A stretch of 56,933 nt of DNA from Nocardiopsis endophytica (GCF_027706725.1 NZ_JAQFWQ010000012.1:1-56933), one strand, 5' to 3'; positions 21,040 through 32,423 are shown, counted from the first letter of the stretch. The notes: generated from the sequence alone by a model not told the origin. Program-made: numbers and translations.

Positions 21040-21690
21040 GTGGACATCATCGTCAAGGGGCGACGTACCGAGATCAGCGACAAGTTCCGGCAGCACGTCG
21101 AGAACAAGCTCACCAAGCTCTCCAAGTGGGAGCGCAAGGGCATGAGCGTGGACGTCGAGGTCTCCCGGGAGCGCAACCCGCGTCAGGCGTCCCAGAGCGA
21201 GCGCATCGAGCTGACGATCCACTCCACCGGCCCGGTCATCCGCAGTGAGGCGTCGGCCGACGACCGCTACGGCGCCCTCGACCTCGCGCTGGACCGGGTG
21301 GAGTCCCGGCTGCGCAAGGCCGTGGACCGGCGCAAGGTCGGCAAGGGGCGGCGCGCCCCGGTCTCGGTGGCGGCCGCCACCGCCGACCTGGCCGAACCGG
21401 GTGCCCCGGGCGCGGTCGCGGTCCCGGCGCCGTCCGCCCCGGCGCAGCCCTCCGGTGAGGAGGCGCGGTTCGACGACGAGTTCGTCGAGCTGGACACCCA
21501 GGGCGAGGCCCCGCTCATCGTGCGGGAGAAGTCGCACTCGGCCAAGCCCATGAGCATCGACCAGGCCCTCATGGAGATGGAGCTCGTGGGCCACGACTTC
21601 TACCTGTTCCACGACGAGGACAAGGACGCCCCCAGCGTCGTCTACCGGCGCAAGGGCTTCAACTACGGCGTCATCCGGCTGACGGACTGA
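21040..21690 (+). CDS. hpf: Long-form ribosome hibernation promoting factor
   Basis: A 216-aa protein that dimerises stalled ribosomes in stationary phase or stress. The N-terminal S30AE domain (about 1-105) starts MDIIVKGRRTEISDKFRQHV and contains LTKLSKWE and RYGALDLALDRVESRLRKAV. An Ala/Pro linker leads to the C-terminal dimerisation domain (about 155-216) with KPMSIDQALMEMELVGHDFY, FHDEDK and YRRKGFNYGVIRL. GTG 21040 sits 4 nt after AAGGGGG; the frame extends further upstream but without family similarity. It lies between comF and secA, as in mycobacteria. Confidence 0.96.
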   Translation: MDIIVKGRRTEISDKFRQHVENKLTKLSKWERKGMSVDVEVSRERNPRQASQSERIELTIHSTGPVIRSEASADDRYGALDLALDRVESRLRKAVDRRKVGKGRRAPVSVAAATADLAEPGAPGAVAVPAPSAPAQPSGEEARFDDEFVELDTQGEAPLIVREKSHSAKPMSIDQALMEMELVGHDFYLFHDEDKDAPSVVYRRKGFNYGVIRLTD

Positions 21691-21716
21691 CCCGGCCCCC
21701 GTGCACCACCGGTGGT

Positions 21717-21747
21717 GAGGGGCGGCGCGCCCGGCGCGCCGCCCCTC
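21717..21747. terminator. Strong bidirectional hairpin
   Basis: A 14-bp perfect stem (GAGGGGCGGCGCGC and complement) with a 3-nt loop lies between the convergent hpf and small membrane protein genes. Confidence 0.8.
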
Positions 21748-21782
21748 CGCCTGTCGCTCCTGTCGGTCCCCCCGTGCGGGGC

Positions 21783-22172
21783 TCAGGCACCGGCCCGGCG
21801 GCGCTCGGCCTCCAGCTCCCGGTCCCGTTCCTTGATCTTGTGCAGCGGCGTGGTGTGCGGCTCCTCCGACTCCCGGTGCGGGTCGTCCAGCACCACGTCG
21901 GTGAAGATGTCCCCGGCCACGCACACGGCCAGCCCGGCCAGGGCCGCCACCGCCGCCGCGGCCAGCAGCCACGGCGTCCCGGTCACCATCGCCAGCGCCG
22001 CGGCCAGGGCGCCGGCCACCACCAGCGCCACCCCGGCCCAGGAGCGGCCCCGGCCGCGGTGGCTGCTGGTCGGTGCGAAGCGCCCCCCTTCCCGCTGGTA
22101 GCCGCGGATGCGGGCGTCGTAGCGTCCGGCGTCCCGTCCGGCGGCCTCCTCGCGCTCGCGCCGATCGGTCAT
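21783..22172 (-). CDS. Small two-helix membrane protein of unknown function
   Basis: A 129-aa protein: a basic, charged N-terminus (about 1-42), two adjacent membrane helices (WAGVALVVAGALAAALAMVT and WLLAAAAVAALAGLAVCVAG), and a charged C-terminal tail of about 40 residues ending in a coil-like KIKERDRELEAERR. I recognise no named family. ATG 22172 follows AAGGGGGGAG; the frame extends to 22229 without a better start. It is divergent from secA across about 230 bp that contains palindromes. Confidence 0.7.
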   Translation of the reverse strand: MTDRREREEAAGRDAGRYDARIRGYQREGGRFAPTSSHRGRGRSWAGVALVVAGALAAALAMVTGTPWLLAAAAVAALAGLAVCVAGDIFTDVVLDDPHRESEEPHTTPLHKIKERDRELEAERRRAGA

Positions 22173-22236
22173 GGCGGGCTCCCCCCTTCGCCGTGCCCCT
22201 GAACCGTGGTCCGCGGCCTGCGCGGACACCCCTTCT

Positions 22237-22256
22237 CCTCGGGATATACCCCGAGG
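22237..22256. promoter_or_regulatory. Palindrome between the divergent small membrane gene and secA
   Basis: CCTCGGG (22237-22243) and CCCGAGG (22250-22256) flank ATATAC. On the minus strand this reads GGGGTATAT, a plausible -10 for the gene starting at 22172. Confidence 0.4.
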
Positions 22257-22307
22257 CGGACCCCTGCCCGCACGCCCGGCGCCGTAGGTGTGAGACGCGG
22301 GCGGGAC

Positions 22308-22333
22308 GGTGAGGCAATAAGCTCACCTAGGAT
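22308..22333 (+). promoter_or_regulatory. secA promoter region with an inverted repeat
   Basis: The inverted repeat GGTGAG (22308-22313) / CTCACC (22322-22327) immediately precedes TAGGAT (22328-22333), a TANNNT -10. A repressor bound here would cover the -35 area. secA starts at 22406. Confidence 0.4.
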
Positions 22334-22405
22334 GGAAGGCTGGGGGTCAAGGACACCGTCCCGCCTCCGGACGCGGGCCCCGATCTGCTGAGGAGCGCAG
22401 AGCAA

Positions 22406-25285
<2,880 letters not shown>

Positions 25286-25297
25286 CCGCGTGAAGAA

Positions 25298-25331
25298 GGG
25301 GAGCCCCCGGCCGGTCGGCCGGGGGCTCCCC
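25298..25331. terminator. Strong bidirectional hairpin after secA
   Basis: A 15-bp perfect stem (GGGGAGCCCCCGGCC and complement) with a 4-nt loop lies between convergent secA and the PTS EIIC gene. Confidence 0.85.
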
Positions 25332-25359
25332 TCATGCGTGCGGGCTCGGCGCCCGGGCG

Positions 25360-26778
25360 TCAGCCCGTGCCCTCGCCCTTGCCGCCGGAGGCGGTCCCGC
25401 CGTCGGCCGGGGCGGCCGGGCCGCCCGGCTGGTCGGGGTTGGCCGCCACGGAGGCGCCCTCCTCGATCGGCTCACGGCCCGGCGTGGGCAGGTTGAGCTT
25501 CTTGATCAGGAACGTGAACACCGCGTAGTAGAGCGCGAAGTACACCACGCCCAGCCCCAGGATCCACACCAGTCCGGTGGTGTTGGACTTGAAGGAGTTG
25601 AGCAGCAGGTCGATCAGGCCCGCGGAGAACCCGAAGCCCAGGTGGGCGTCGAGCGCGTTCAGGATCGCCATCGAGATGCCGGTCAGCACCACGTGCACCG
25701 CGAACAGCACCGGCGCGATGAAGATGAACGCGAACTCGATCGGCTCGGTGATGCCGGTGACGAAGGCGGTCAGCGCCGCCGAGATCATGATGCCGCCGAC
25801 CGCGGCCCGCTGGCTCGGGTGCGCGGCGCGCCACATCGCGATGGCGGCGGCGGGCAGGCCGAACATCAGCACCGGGAAGAAGCCGGACAGGAAGCCGCCG
25901 GCGGTGGGGTCCCCGGCCAGGTAGCGGTTGATCTCGCCGTTGACGACCTCGCCGGTGGCCGGGTTCTCGTAGCTGCCGAAGACGAACCAGACCACGGAGT
26001 TGACGATGTGGTGCAGGCCGAAGGGCAGCAGCAGGCGGTTGACGACGCCGTAGACGCCGGCGCCCAGCGGGCCCGAGGCCACGATCCAGGTGCCCAGGTC
26101 GTTGATCCAGCCGCCGACGGTGGGCCAGACGAAGCCGAAGACGACCGCCAGCAGCAGGGACGAGACCGCGGTGATGATCGGGACGAACCGGCGCCCGCCG
26201 AAGAAGCCCAGCCAGGAGGGCAGCTTGATCCTGTAGTAGCGCTGCCACAGCACCGCGGCCAGGATGCCGATCGCGATGCCGCCGAGCACGTCGGTGGGGT
26301 TCTTGACGCCCCAGTTGATCACCTCGCCGCCGGCGTCGTCGAACGCGGTGACCGACCCCTTCAGCTCGCCGCTGGGGTCGAAGTTGAAGAACAGGTACTT
26401 GGTCACCCGGTCGAAGACCATGTAGCCGACCACGGCGGCCAGCGCGGTGGAGCCGTCGGCCTTCTTGGCGAAGCCGATGGCCACACCGACCGCGAACAGC
26501 AGCGGCAGCGCCTGGAAGAGCGAGTCGCCGGCGGTGCCGATCACCCCGGCGACCGGCTCCATCCAGCCCATGCCGGAGACGTCGGCCAGGCCGCCGGGCT
26601 CGGGCCCGTTGGCGCCGAGCATGTCGCCCTGGCCCAGCCGCAGCAGGATCGCCGCCGCCGGCAGCACGGCGATGGGCATCATCAGGCTTCGCCCGATGCG
26701 CTGGAGCAGCCCGAGGAGCGAGGATCCCGCTCCCGCGCCGCTCTCGGCGGATTTCGTGGAACTCAACTGGTCCTCCAT
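25360..26778 (-). CDS. PTS glucose/N-acetylglucosamine-type EIIC permease
   Basis: A 472-aa membrane component that imports and, with the other PTS proteins, phosphorylates an amino sugar, most likely N-acetylglucosamine. About ten membrane helices are present, with MMPIAVLPAAAILLRLG near the N-terminus, FGLHHIVNSVVWF, and the family signature FVTGITEPIEFAFIFIAP. No EIIB or EIIA domain is attached; both are encoded across the divergent promoter. It is probably co-transcribed behind the GntR regulator (86-bp gap). ATG 26778 has a poor ribosome site. GlcNAc specificity is inferred from the DasR-like regulator and the SIS deaminase. Confidence 0.9.
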   Translation of the reverse strand: MEDQLSSTKSAESGAGAGSSLLGLLQRIGRSLMMPIAVLPAAAILLRLGQGDMLGANGPEPGGLADVSGMGWMEPVAGVIGTAGDSLFQALPLLFAVGVAIGFAKKADGSTALAAVVGYMVFDRVTKYLFFNFDPSGELKGSVTAFDDAGGEVINWGVKNPTDVLGGIAIGILAAVLWQRYYRIKLPSWLGFFGGRRFVPIITAVSSLLLAVVFGFVWPTVGGWINDLGTWIVASGPLGAGVYGVVNRLLLPFGLHHIVNSVVWFVFGSYENPATGEVVNGEINRYLAGDPTAGGFLSGFFPVLMFGLPAAAIAMWRAAHPSQRAAVGGIMISAALTAFVTGITEPIEFAFIFIAPVLFAVHVVLTGISMAILNALDAHLGFGFSAGLIDLLLNSFKSNTTGLVWILGLGVVYFALYYAVFTFLIKKLNLPTPGREPIEEGASVAANPDQPGGPAAPADGGTASGGKGEGTG

Positions 26779-26864
26779 GTGGTGCGGACGGATGGGATGG
26801 CGGCGCCGACGCGTGTGCGGGGCGCGTCCGGCGGCGGGTGCGCGGGCGGGACGGCCGCCCGGGG

Positions 26865-27602
26865 TCAGCCGCCGGAGGGGCGCCGCGGGTCCAGACGCGA
26901 ATGCAGCTGGTAGCGGTCCGCGCGGTAGCTGGACACGGCCAGCTCCATGCAGACCCCCTTGCAGAAGCTGCGGCGCTGCATGGACAGCACCGGGCTGCCC
27001 GTGGCCAGCCCGAGCAGCTTCGCGTCTGCGGGGTCGCAGATCCCTGCTTCTATGGTCTGCTCGCCCGAGTCGAGGAGGATCCCGTACTCCTCTTCCAGGA
27101 TCCGGTAGAGGGAGCGGTCGGCGAGGGGGACGCGCTCCAGTCCGGGCAGCGGTGCCAGCGGCAGCGTCGTGCGCTCCACCGCCATCGGTTCACCGTCGGC
27201 CGTGCGCAGCCGCTCGATGTGGAGGACCGGGTCCCCGGGGGGCAGGTCGAGCAGCCGCGCGGTGTGCGCGGAGGCCGGGGAGGTGCGGCGCGCCAGGTCG
27301 CGGGATCCGGGTGTGAACCCGCGTGCCCGCATATCCTCGGTGAACGAGGCCAGTTCGAGGGGCATGGCGATCTTGGGCCGGGCCACGAAGGTGCCCTTGC
27401 CCGGCACGCGGTAGAGCTTGCCCTCGGAGACCATCACGTCCACGGTCTGGCGGACGGTCATCCGGGAGAGCCCGTAGCGGTTGCCGAGCTCGCGCTCGGA
27501 GGGGATCGGGTCGTCCACGGCGAGTCCGCGTTCGTCGATCCAGTCCAGCAGCAGGTCCCTCAGCTGCGCGTACTTGGGCACGGGGCTCGTGGGGTCGATC
27601 AT
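26865..27602 (-). CDS. GntR/HutC-family regulator, DasR/NagR-like
   Basis: A 245-aa regulator. The winged helix (about 1-75) has PVPKYAQLRDLLLDWI, IPSERELGNRYGLSRMTVRQ and GKLYRVPGKGTFVA. The C-terminal UTRA domain (about 90-240) binds sugar phosphates in this family. DasR/NagR proteins repress GlcNAc uptake genes and are released by glucosamine-6-phosphate or GlcNAc-6-phosphate. The operator-like palindromes at 27634-27667, between this gene and the divergent SIS gene, resemble the dre site. ATG 27602 was taken because it starts MIDPTSPVPKYAQL, the usual N-terminus. Confidence 0.9.
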   Translation of the reverse strand: MIDPTSPVPKYAQLRDLLLDWIDERGLAVDDPIPSERELGNRYGLSRMTVRQTVDVMVSEGKLYRVPGKGTFVARPKIAMPLELASFTEDMRARGFTPGSRDLARRTSPASAHTARLLDLPPGDPVLHIERLRTADGEPMAVERTTLPLAPLPGLERVPLADRSLYRILEEEYGILLDSGEQTIEAGICDPADAKLLGLATGSPVLSMQRRSFCKGVCMELAVSSYRADRYQLHSRLDPRRPSGG

Positions 27603-27633
27603 GATCGAGTCGCCTGTTCGCTGGTGGGACGTT

Positions 27634-27667
27634 CTGGTATGACTGGTATAGGCCGGACTAGACCAGA
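27634..27667. promoter_or_regulatory. dre-like GntR operator cluster
   Basis: An inverted repeat CTGGTATAG (27643-27651), N6, CTAGACCAG (27658-27666) matches the TGGT..AGACCA half-site layout of DasR operators. An extra direct half-site CTGGTAT lies at 27634-27640. Two overlapping 16-bp matches to the dre consensus can be drawn, each with 11/16 identities. It would control both divergent operons. Confidence 0.65.
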
Positions 27668-27761
27668 GTACATCGTCGTGTGCCGATCCGTTCCCGGCCG
27701 ATCAGCGATTAACACGGGCGCCGGCGCCTCCCGGCGGCACCAGCGATGGGGAAGATGCCTG

Positions 27762-28805
27762 ATGACCACGACGACGAGCGTGATGCGCTCCGAGATCGCC
27801 GAGCAGCCCGCTGCGCTGCGCCGCACCCTTGACGAGCTGACGCCGCTCACCGGCGCCCTGGGCGAGCTGGGCCGCAGCACCCGGCAGGTGCTGTTCATCG
27901 CCCGCGGCTCCTCCGACAACGCCGCCGTGTACGGCTCCTACCTGCTGCAGGCGCACGCCGGACGGCTGGCCACCCTGGCCTCGCCGTCCATCGCCACCAC
28001 CTACGGCTCCAAGGTCGACCTGGACGGGGTGCTCGCCGTGGCGATCTCCCAGTCCGGCCGCACCGAGGAGATCGTCGACACCATGTCCTGGGCCGCCGAC
28101 TGCGGCGCCCGCACCGTCGCCGTCACCAACGGCCTGGGCTCCCCCCTGGCCGAGGCCGCCGACCTGGCCCTGGTCACCCGGGCCGGGGACGAGCTGGCGG
28201 TGCCCGCCACCAAGACCTACACCACCCAGCTCGCCGCGCTGGCGGTGCTGGCCCTGGGCCTGGGCGCCGACCTGGACCCCGGCGAGCTCAACGCCGTCCC
28301 CGACGCCATCGAGGAGCTGCTGGCCGCCCCCGGCGACGGGGTCGACGAGCTGGCCGAGCGGCTGGCGCCGGTGCCCGGCGCGGTCGTCTCCGGGCGCGGC
28401 ATGGCCTTCTCCACCGCGCTGGAGGCCGCCCTCAAGCTCAAGGAGGCCTGCTACCTGCACGCGATGGGCCTGTCCTACGCCGACCTGCTGCACGGCCCCA
28501 TCGCCGTGGTCGACCAGGACACCCCGGCGATCCTGGTGGCGGCGAACTCCGGGCCGACCCTGCCGGGCACCGCCGCCCTCGCCGAGCGGGTCTCCTCGGC
28601 CGGGGCCCCGGTCTACGGCATCGGCGGCGGCTCCACCCTGGCGTCGGCCTGCGACCTGGCCCTGCCCGGGCCGGACATGCCCGAGTGGACCGCGCCCATC
28701 GGCCTGATCGTCCCCGCCCAGCTGCTCACCGAGCGGCTGGCGCGCCGCCTGGGCTACAACCCCGACGCGCCCCGCGGGCTGGGCAAGGTCACTCAGACCT
28801 CCTGA
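27762..28805 (+). CDS. SIS-domain sugar-phosphate isomerase/deaminase (NagB-II-like)
   Basis: A 347-aa protein with two SIS domains. The first has IARGSSDNAAVYGSYLL and VAISQSGRTEEIVDTMSW; the second has VSGRGMAFSTALEAALKLKE and LLHGPIAVVDQDTPAILV. There is no glutamine amidotransferase domain, as expected for glucosamine-6-phosphate deaminases of the SIS type rather than GlmS. It would convert the imported, deacetylated sugar phosphate to fructose-6-phosphate and ammonia. ATG 27762 follows GGGGAAG and is the first gene of the divergent PTS operon. Confidence 0.88.
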   Translation: MTTTTSVMRSEIAEQPAALRRTLDELTPLTGALGELGRSTRQVLFIARGSSDNAAVYGSYLLQAHAGRLATLASPSIATTYGSKVDLDGVLAVAISQSGRTEEIVDTMSWAADCGARTVAVTNGLGSPLAEAADLALVTRAGDELAVPATKTYTTQLAALAVLALGLGADLDPGELNAVPDAIEELLAAPGDGVDELAERLAPVPGAVVSGRGMAFSTALEAALKLKEACYLHAMGLSYADLLHGPIAVVDQDTPAILVAANSGPTLPGTAALAERVSSAGAPVYGIGGGSTLASACDLALPGPDMPEWTAPIGLIVPAQLLTERLARRLGYNPDAPRGLGKVTQTS

Positions 28806-28952
28806 GGCCCACGCGGCGGGCGGGGCGGCCGAAGGCTTCGGCCGCACGCCGCGTGCGCTTAAGCTCTGCTTGGACCGGCAGGTCGCGCCGGTCCCCGACC
28901 GCCCGCGGGCGCGGGCGGCCCGCCGGAACCTCGAAGAAGGCAAGGAACCACA

Positions 28953-29189
28953 ATGGCCGACAAGGCAGCCGCGATCGTCGCCGGGCTCGGCGGCGCCGAC
29001 AACATCACCGAGATCGAGGCGTGCATCACGCGCCTGCGCACCGAGGTGGAGGACCCGTCCAAGGTGGACGAGGCGGCCCTGAAGGCGGCCGGCGCCCACG
29101 GCGTCCTCTCCCAGGGCAAGGTCGTCCAGGTCGTGGTCGGCCCGGAGGCCGACGCGCTCACCGACGACATCAACGACATCCTCGACTGA
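28953..29189 (+). CDS. PTS EIIB component (glucose/GlcNAc family)
   Basis: A 78-aa single-domain EIIB. The phospho-acceptor is Cys24 in EIEACITRLRTEVED, followed by the GVLSQGKVVQVVVGPEA region typical of GlcNAc/glucose EIIB. It takes phosphate from EIIA and passes it to sugar in the EIIC encoded across the operator. ATG follows AAGGCAAGGAA. It is 147 bp downstream of the SIS gene and 60 bp upstream of EIIA. Confidence 0.94.
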   Translation: MADKAAAIVAGLGGADNITEIEACITRLRTEVEDPSKVDEAALKAAGAHGVLSQGKVVQVVVGPEADALTDDINDILD

Positions 29190-29249
29190 CATCCGCACCC
29201 GGCGCGGGCCGCACACCCGGCCCGCGCCCCGCACCGGGAGGTGCCCACC

Positions 29250-29702
29250 ATGCTCGAAGTCCTCTCTCCCGTCCCGGGGAACGCCACCGGACTGGCCGGC
29301 GTCCCCGACCCCGTCTTCTCCCAGGGGATGGTCGGCCCCGGCACCGCGGTCGACCCGGAGCGCGCCCCGCAGACCGCGGTCGCGCCCATCGCGGGCACCA
29401 TCGTCAAGCTGCACCCGCACGCCTTCGTCATCGCGGGCGCCGACGGCAAGGGCGTCCTGGTCCACCTGGGCATCGACACCGTCGATCTCAAGGGGGAGGG
29501 CTTCGAGACCCTGGCCGCCGAGGGCGACGCGGTCGAGGCCGGTGCGCCGCTGGTGCGCTGGAACCCCGCCGAGGTCGAGCAGGGCGGCCGCTCCCCGGCG
29601 GTGCCCGTCGTCGCCCTGGACGCCCCCAAGGACACGGTGCTGGACACGGTGGAGTCCGGCGCGGTGCAGGCCGGGGCCACCGCCCTGTTCGCATGGCGGT
29701 GA
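29250..29702 (+). CDS. crr: PTS EIIA component (Crr-like)
   Basis: A 150-aa soluble EIIA of the glucose family. The active-site region is KLHPHAFVIAG (His57) and GVLVHLGIDTVDLKGEGF (phospho-acceptor His72). It relays phosphate from HPr to EIIB. ATG 29250 follows GGGAGG at good spacing; a GTG at 29241 is an alternative. Its last ten bases overlap the start of the HAD gene, implying coupled translation. Confidence 0.94.
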   Translation: MLEVLSPVPGNATGLAGVPDPVFSQGMVGPGTAVDPERAPQTAVAPIAGTIVKLHPHAFVIAGADGKGVLVHLGIDTVDLKGEGFETLAAEGDAVEAGAPLVRWNPAEVEQGGRSPAVPVVALDAPKDTVLDTVESGAVQAGATALFAWR

Positions 29703-30373
29703 GCACGGACGGCGCCGCCGGGCGCGGTGCCCTCTTCGACCTGGACGGCACGATCGTCAACAGCGAGCCCCGGTCCATGGAGGTCTGGGCGCGCCTGCTC
29801 CAGGAGCACGGACGGCCCTGTGACCGGGAGGTGCTGCACCGCTTCATGGGGCGGCGCGGGCCCGACGTCATCGCCGAGGACCCCTCCCTGTTCCCCGGGG
29901 TGACCTGGGACGTGCTCCTGGTCGAGCTGCAGCGCATCGGGTCCGCGCCGGACCTGCCGCCGGTGGAGGTGCTGCCCGAGTCGGTGAAGTTCGTGCAGTC
30001 CCTGCACGCCCGCGGCGTGCCGATCGCGCTGGTGACCTCCGCCGGGCGCGAGTGGGCCCAGACCGCGCTGGGCATGGCCGGGATCGCCGAGCTGTTCACC
30101 GGGCTGGTCACCGCCGGCGACGTGGCGGCGGGCAAGCCCGACCCGGAGGGGTACCTGGCGGGGGCGCGGATCCTGGGGGTGCCGCCCGAGCGGATCACCG
30201 TCTTCGAGGACACCCCCGCCGGGGTGGAGGCCGGCCGCAGGGCCGGAATGGGTGTGGTGGGGATCACCACCACCCACGCCCGAGAGACACTGTACGGTGC
30301 CGACCTGGTGGTCGATCACCTGACGGAGACGGGCTGGCCCCCGCCCGCCGGGACCGGCCGCGCCGAGGCATGA
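29693..30373 (+). CDS. HAD-family phosphatase (beta-phosphoglucomutase/sugar phosphatase type)
   Basis: A 226-aa HAD hydrolase. Motif I is ALFDLDGTIVNSE (nucleophile and acid/base Asp), the cap domain follows, motif II is ALVTSAG, motif III includes GKPDPEGYL, and motif IV is FEDTPAGVEAG. It resembles sugar-phosphate phosphatases and beta-phosphoglucomutases. Placed between EIIA and HPr, it may dephosphorylate accumulating sugar phosphates. ATG 29693 overlaps the EIIA stop by 10 bp; GTG 29699 is possible. Confidence 0.88.
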   Translation: MAVSTDGAAGRGALFDLDGTIVNSEPRSMEVWARLLQEHGRPCDREVLHRFMGRRGPDVIAEDPSLFPGVTWDVLLVELQRIGSAPDLPPVEVLPESVKFVQSLHARGVPIALVTSAGREWAQTALGMAGIAELFTGLVTAGDVAAGKPDPEGYLAGARILGVPPERITVFEDTPAGVEAGRRAGMGVVGITTTHARETLYGADLVVDHLTETGWPPPAGTGRAEA

Positions 30374-30392
30374 GGAAACCAAGGAGCCAGCT

Positions 30393-30650
30393 GTGGCAGA
30401 GCGCCGCGTGAAAGTCGAATCCGAGGTCGGGCTGCACGCCCGCCCCGCGGCCTTGTTCGTCGAGGCCGCCTCGAAGGCGCCGGGGGAGGCGACCGTCGCC
30501 AAGGGGGACGGCGCCCCCGTGTCCGCCAAGAGCATCCTGGCCGTGATGGGCCTGGACGTGCGCCACGGTGACGAGATCACCATCCGCGTGGACGGCGAGG
30601 ACGCCGACACGGTGCTCGACCGGTTGGCCGAGATCGCGGGTGCCGCCTGA
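30393..30650 (+). CDS. ptsH: Phosphocarrier protein HPr
   Basis: An 85-aa HPr. The active-site loop is EVGLHARPAALFVEAA with phospho-acceptor His15, and the regulatory region SAKSILAVMGL contains Ser47, the counterpart of the HPr-kinase site of Firmicutes. It moves phosphate from Enzyme I to EIIA. GTG 30393 follows AAGGAG. Its stop overlaps the ptsI ATG by one base. Confidence 0.97.
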   Translation: MAERRVKVESEVGLHARPAALFVEAASKAPGEATVAKGDGAPVSAKSILAVMGLDVRHGDEITIRVDGEDADTVLDRLAEIAGAA

Positions 30651-32344
30651 TGGGGCGGTCGGCGGGCGAGGAGCTGCAGGGCACCGGGGTCAGCCCCGGC
30701 GTCGGGCACGGCCCGGCGCTGCGCCTGGCCCGTTCGGTGCCCGAGCCGCCCGCGGGCGGCTTCGAGGGCGATGCCGGGGCCGAGACGGACCGGGCGCTGG
30801 AGGCGATGGAGGCCACCGCCCAGGACCTGTCCGCGCGCGGTGAGCGCGCCGGAGGGCAGGCCCAGGAGGTGCTGTCGGCGCAGGCGCTGATGGCGCGCGA
30901 CCCGGCCCTGGCCGACGACGTGCGCCGCCGCGTCGGCGAGGGCGCGGCCGCCGCCCGCGCGGTCGCCGACGCCTTCGCCGTGTACCGGGACATGCTCGCC
31001 TCGGCCGGGGAGTACATGGCCGCCCGGGTCGCCGACCTGGACGACGTGCGCGACCGGATCGTCGCCCGGCTGATGGGGGTGCCGGTCCCCGGGGTGCCCG
31101 AGTCCGACACCCCGTTCGTGCTGGTCGCCGCCGACCTGGCGCCGGCCGACACCGCCACCCTCGACCCGGCCAAGGTCCTGGCGTTCGTCACCCGCGAGGG
31201 CGGGCCCACCAGCCACTCGGCGATCCTGGCCCGCTCCCTCGGGCTGCCCGCGGTGGTCGCGGGGGAGGCGGCCGACCGCATCACCGACGGCACCGAGCTG
31301 CTCGTCGACGGGACCGGCGGCCTGGTCGTCGCCGACCCCACGGACGAGCAGGTCGGGCGGGCCACCGCCCGCCAGGCCGCCCGCGAGGCCGCCGCGGCGA
31401 ACAGCGGTGGGCCCGGCGCCACCGCCGACGGCCACCGGGTGCCGCTGCTGGCCAACATCGGCGGTCCCAAGGACCTCCCGGCGGCGCTGGAGAACGGCGC
31501 CGAAGGGGTGGGCCTGTACCGGACCGAGTTCCTGTTCCTGGACCGGGGCGACGCCCCCGGCCACGAGGAGCAGGTGGAGGCCTACCGGACGGTGCTGGAC
31601 GCGTTCCCGGCCGGGAGCAAGGTCGTGGTGCGCACCCTGGACGCCGGTGCCGACAAGCCGCTGGCCTTCCTGCCGCCGCCCGGGGAGGAGCCCAACCCGG
31701 CCCTGGGCGTGCGCGGCCTGCGGATGATGCGCCGCCACCCGGAGATGCTCTCCTCCCAGCTCTCGGCGCTGGCCGAGGCGGCCGGCGGTGCGCAGGCGGT
31801 GCTCAACGTGATGGCGCCGATGGTGACCGACGCCGAGGACGCCGCCTGGTTCGCCGAGCGCGCGCGGGAGGCCGGGATCGAGCACGCGGGCGTCATGGTG
31901 GAGGTTCCGGCGGCCGCGCTGGGCGCGCGCCACCTGGCCCGCAGCGCGGACTTCTTCAGCATCGGCACCAACGACCTGACCCAGTACGCCTGCGCCGCCG
32001 ACCGCGAGGCGGGCGGGCTGGGCCGGTTCCAGGACCCCTGGCAGCCGGGGGTGCTGGAGCTGATCGCCACCACGGCGCGCGCCGCCGCCGCGGCGGACCG
32101 CCCGTGCGGGGTGTGCGGGGAGGCCGCCGCCGACCCGCTGCTGGCCTGCGTCCTGGTGGGCGCCGGGGTGACCACCCTGTCGATGGGGGCGTCGGCGCTG
32201 CCGCTGGTCCGTGCGGCGCTGGGCCGCGCGACCCTGGAGGAGTGCAAGGCGGCCGCGAGCGCCGCCCTGGACGCTCCGGGCGCCGACGAGGCCAAGCGCG
32301 CGGCCCGCGAGGCCCTGCCCGGCGTGGCCGAGCTGGGGCTGTAG
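30650..32344 (+). CDS. ptsI: PTS Enzyme I (phosphoenolpyruvate-protein phosphotransferase)
   Basis: A 564-aa cytosolic enzyme that starts the PTS cascade by autophosphorylating from PEP. The N-terminal half contains the active-site loop TREGGPTSHSAILARSLG with His189. The C-terminal PEP-binding barrel contains GVGLYRTEFLFLDR, NPALGVRGLRMM, FSIGTNDLTQYACAADRE and the catalytic-cysteine region CGVCGEAAADPLL. Length is as expected. It is translationally coupled to ptsH and followed by a strong terminator. Confidence 0.97.
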   Translation: MGRSAGEELQGTGVSPGVGHGPALRLARSVPEPPAGGFEGDAGAETDRALEAMEATAQDLSARGERAGGQAQEVLSAQALMARDPALADDVRRRVGEGAAAARAVADAFAVYRDMLASAGEYMAARVADLDDVRDRIVARLMGVPVPGVPESDTPFVLVAADLAPADTATLDPAKVLAFVTREGGPTSHSAILARSLGLPAVVAGEAADRITDGTELLVDGTGGLVVADPTDEQVGRATARQAAREAAAANSGGPGATADGHRVPLLANIGGPKDLPAALENGAEGVGLYRTEFLFLDRGDAPGHEEQVEAYRTVLDAFPAGSKVVVRTLDAGADKPLAFLPPPGEEPNPALGVRGLRMMRRHPEMLSSQLSALAEAAGGAQAVLNVMAPMVTDAEDAAWFAERAREAGIEHAGVMVEVPAAALGARHLARSADFFSIGTNDLTQYACAADREAGGLGRFQDPWQPGVLELIATTARAAAAADRPCGVCGEAAADPLLACVLVGAGVTTLSMGASALPLVRAALGRATLEECKAAASAALDAPGADEAKRAAREALPGVAELGL

Positions 32345-32353
32345 GGGACCTGC

Positions 32354-32388
32354 CCGGGGCCGCCCACCGACCCGGTGGGCGGCCCCGG
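32354..32388 (+). terminator. Terminator of the PTS operon
   Basis: A 15-bp perfect stem (CCGGGGCCGCCCACC and complement) with a 5-nt loop begins 9 nt after the ptsI stop. Confidence 0.85.
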
Positions 32389-32423
32389 CGCCGTTCCTCC
32401 CGGAAACCGTCGTCGGTGCCCTC

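Noticed and set aside
20496-21248. A coding sequence starting at ATG 20496 just after the hpf promoter
   Set aside because: The translation is Arg/Gly/Pro-rich without domains and runs out of frame into hpf; no ribosome site and no protein-like composition.
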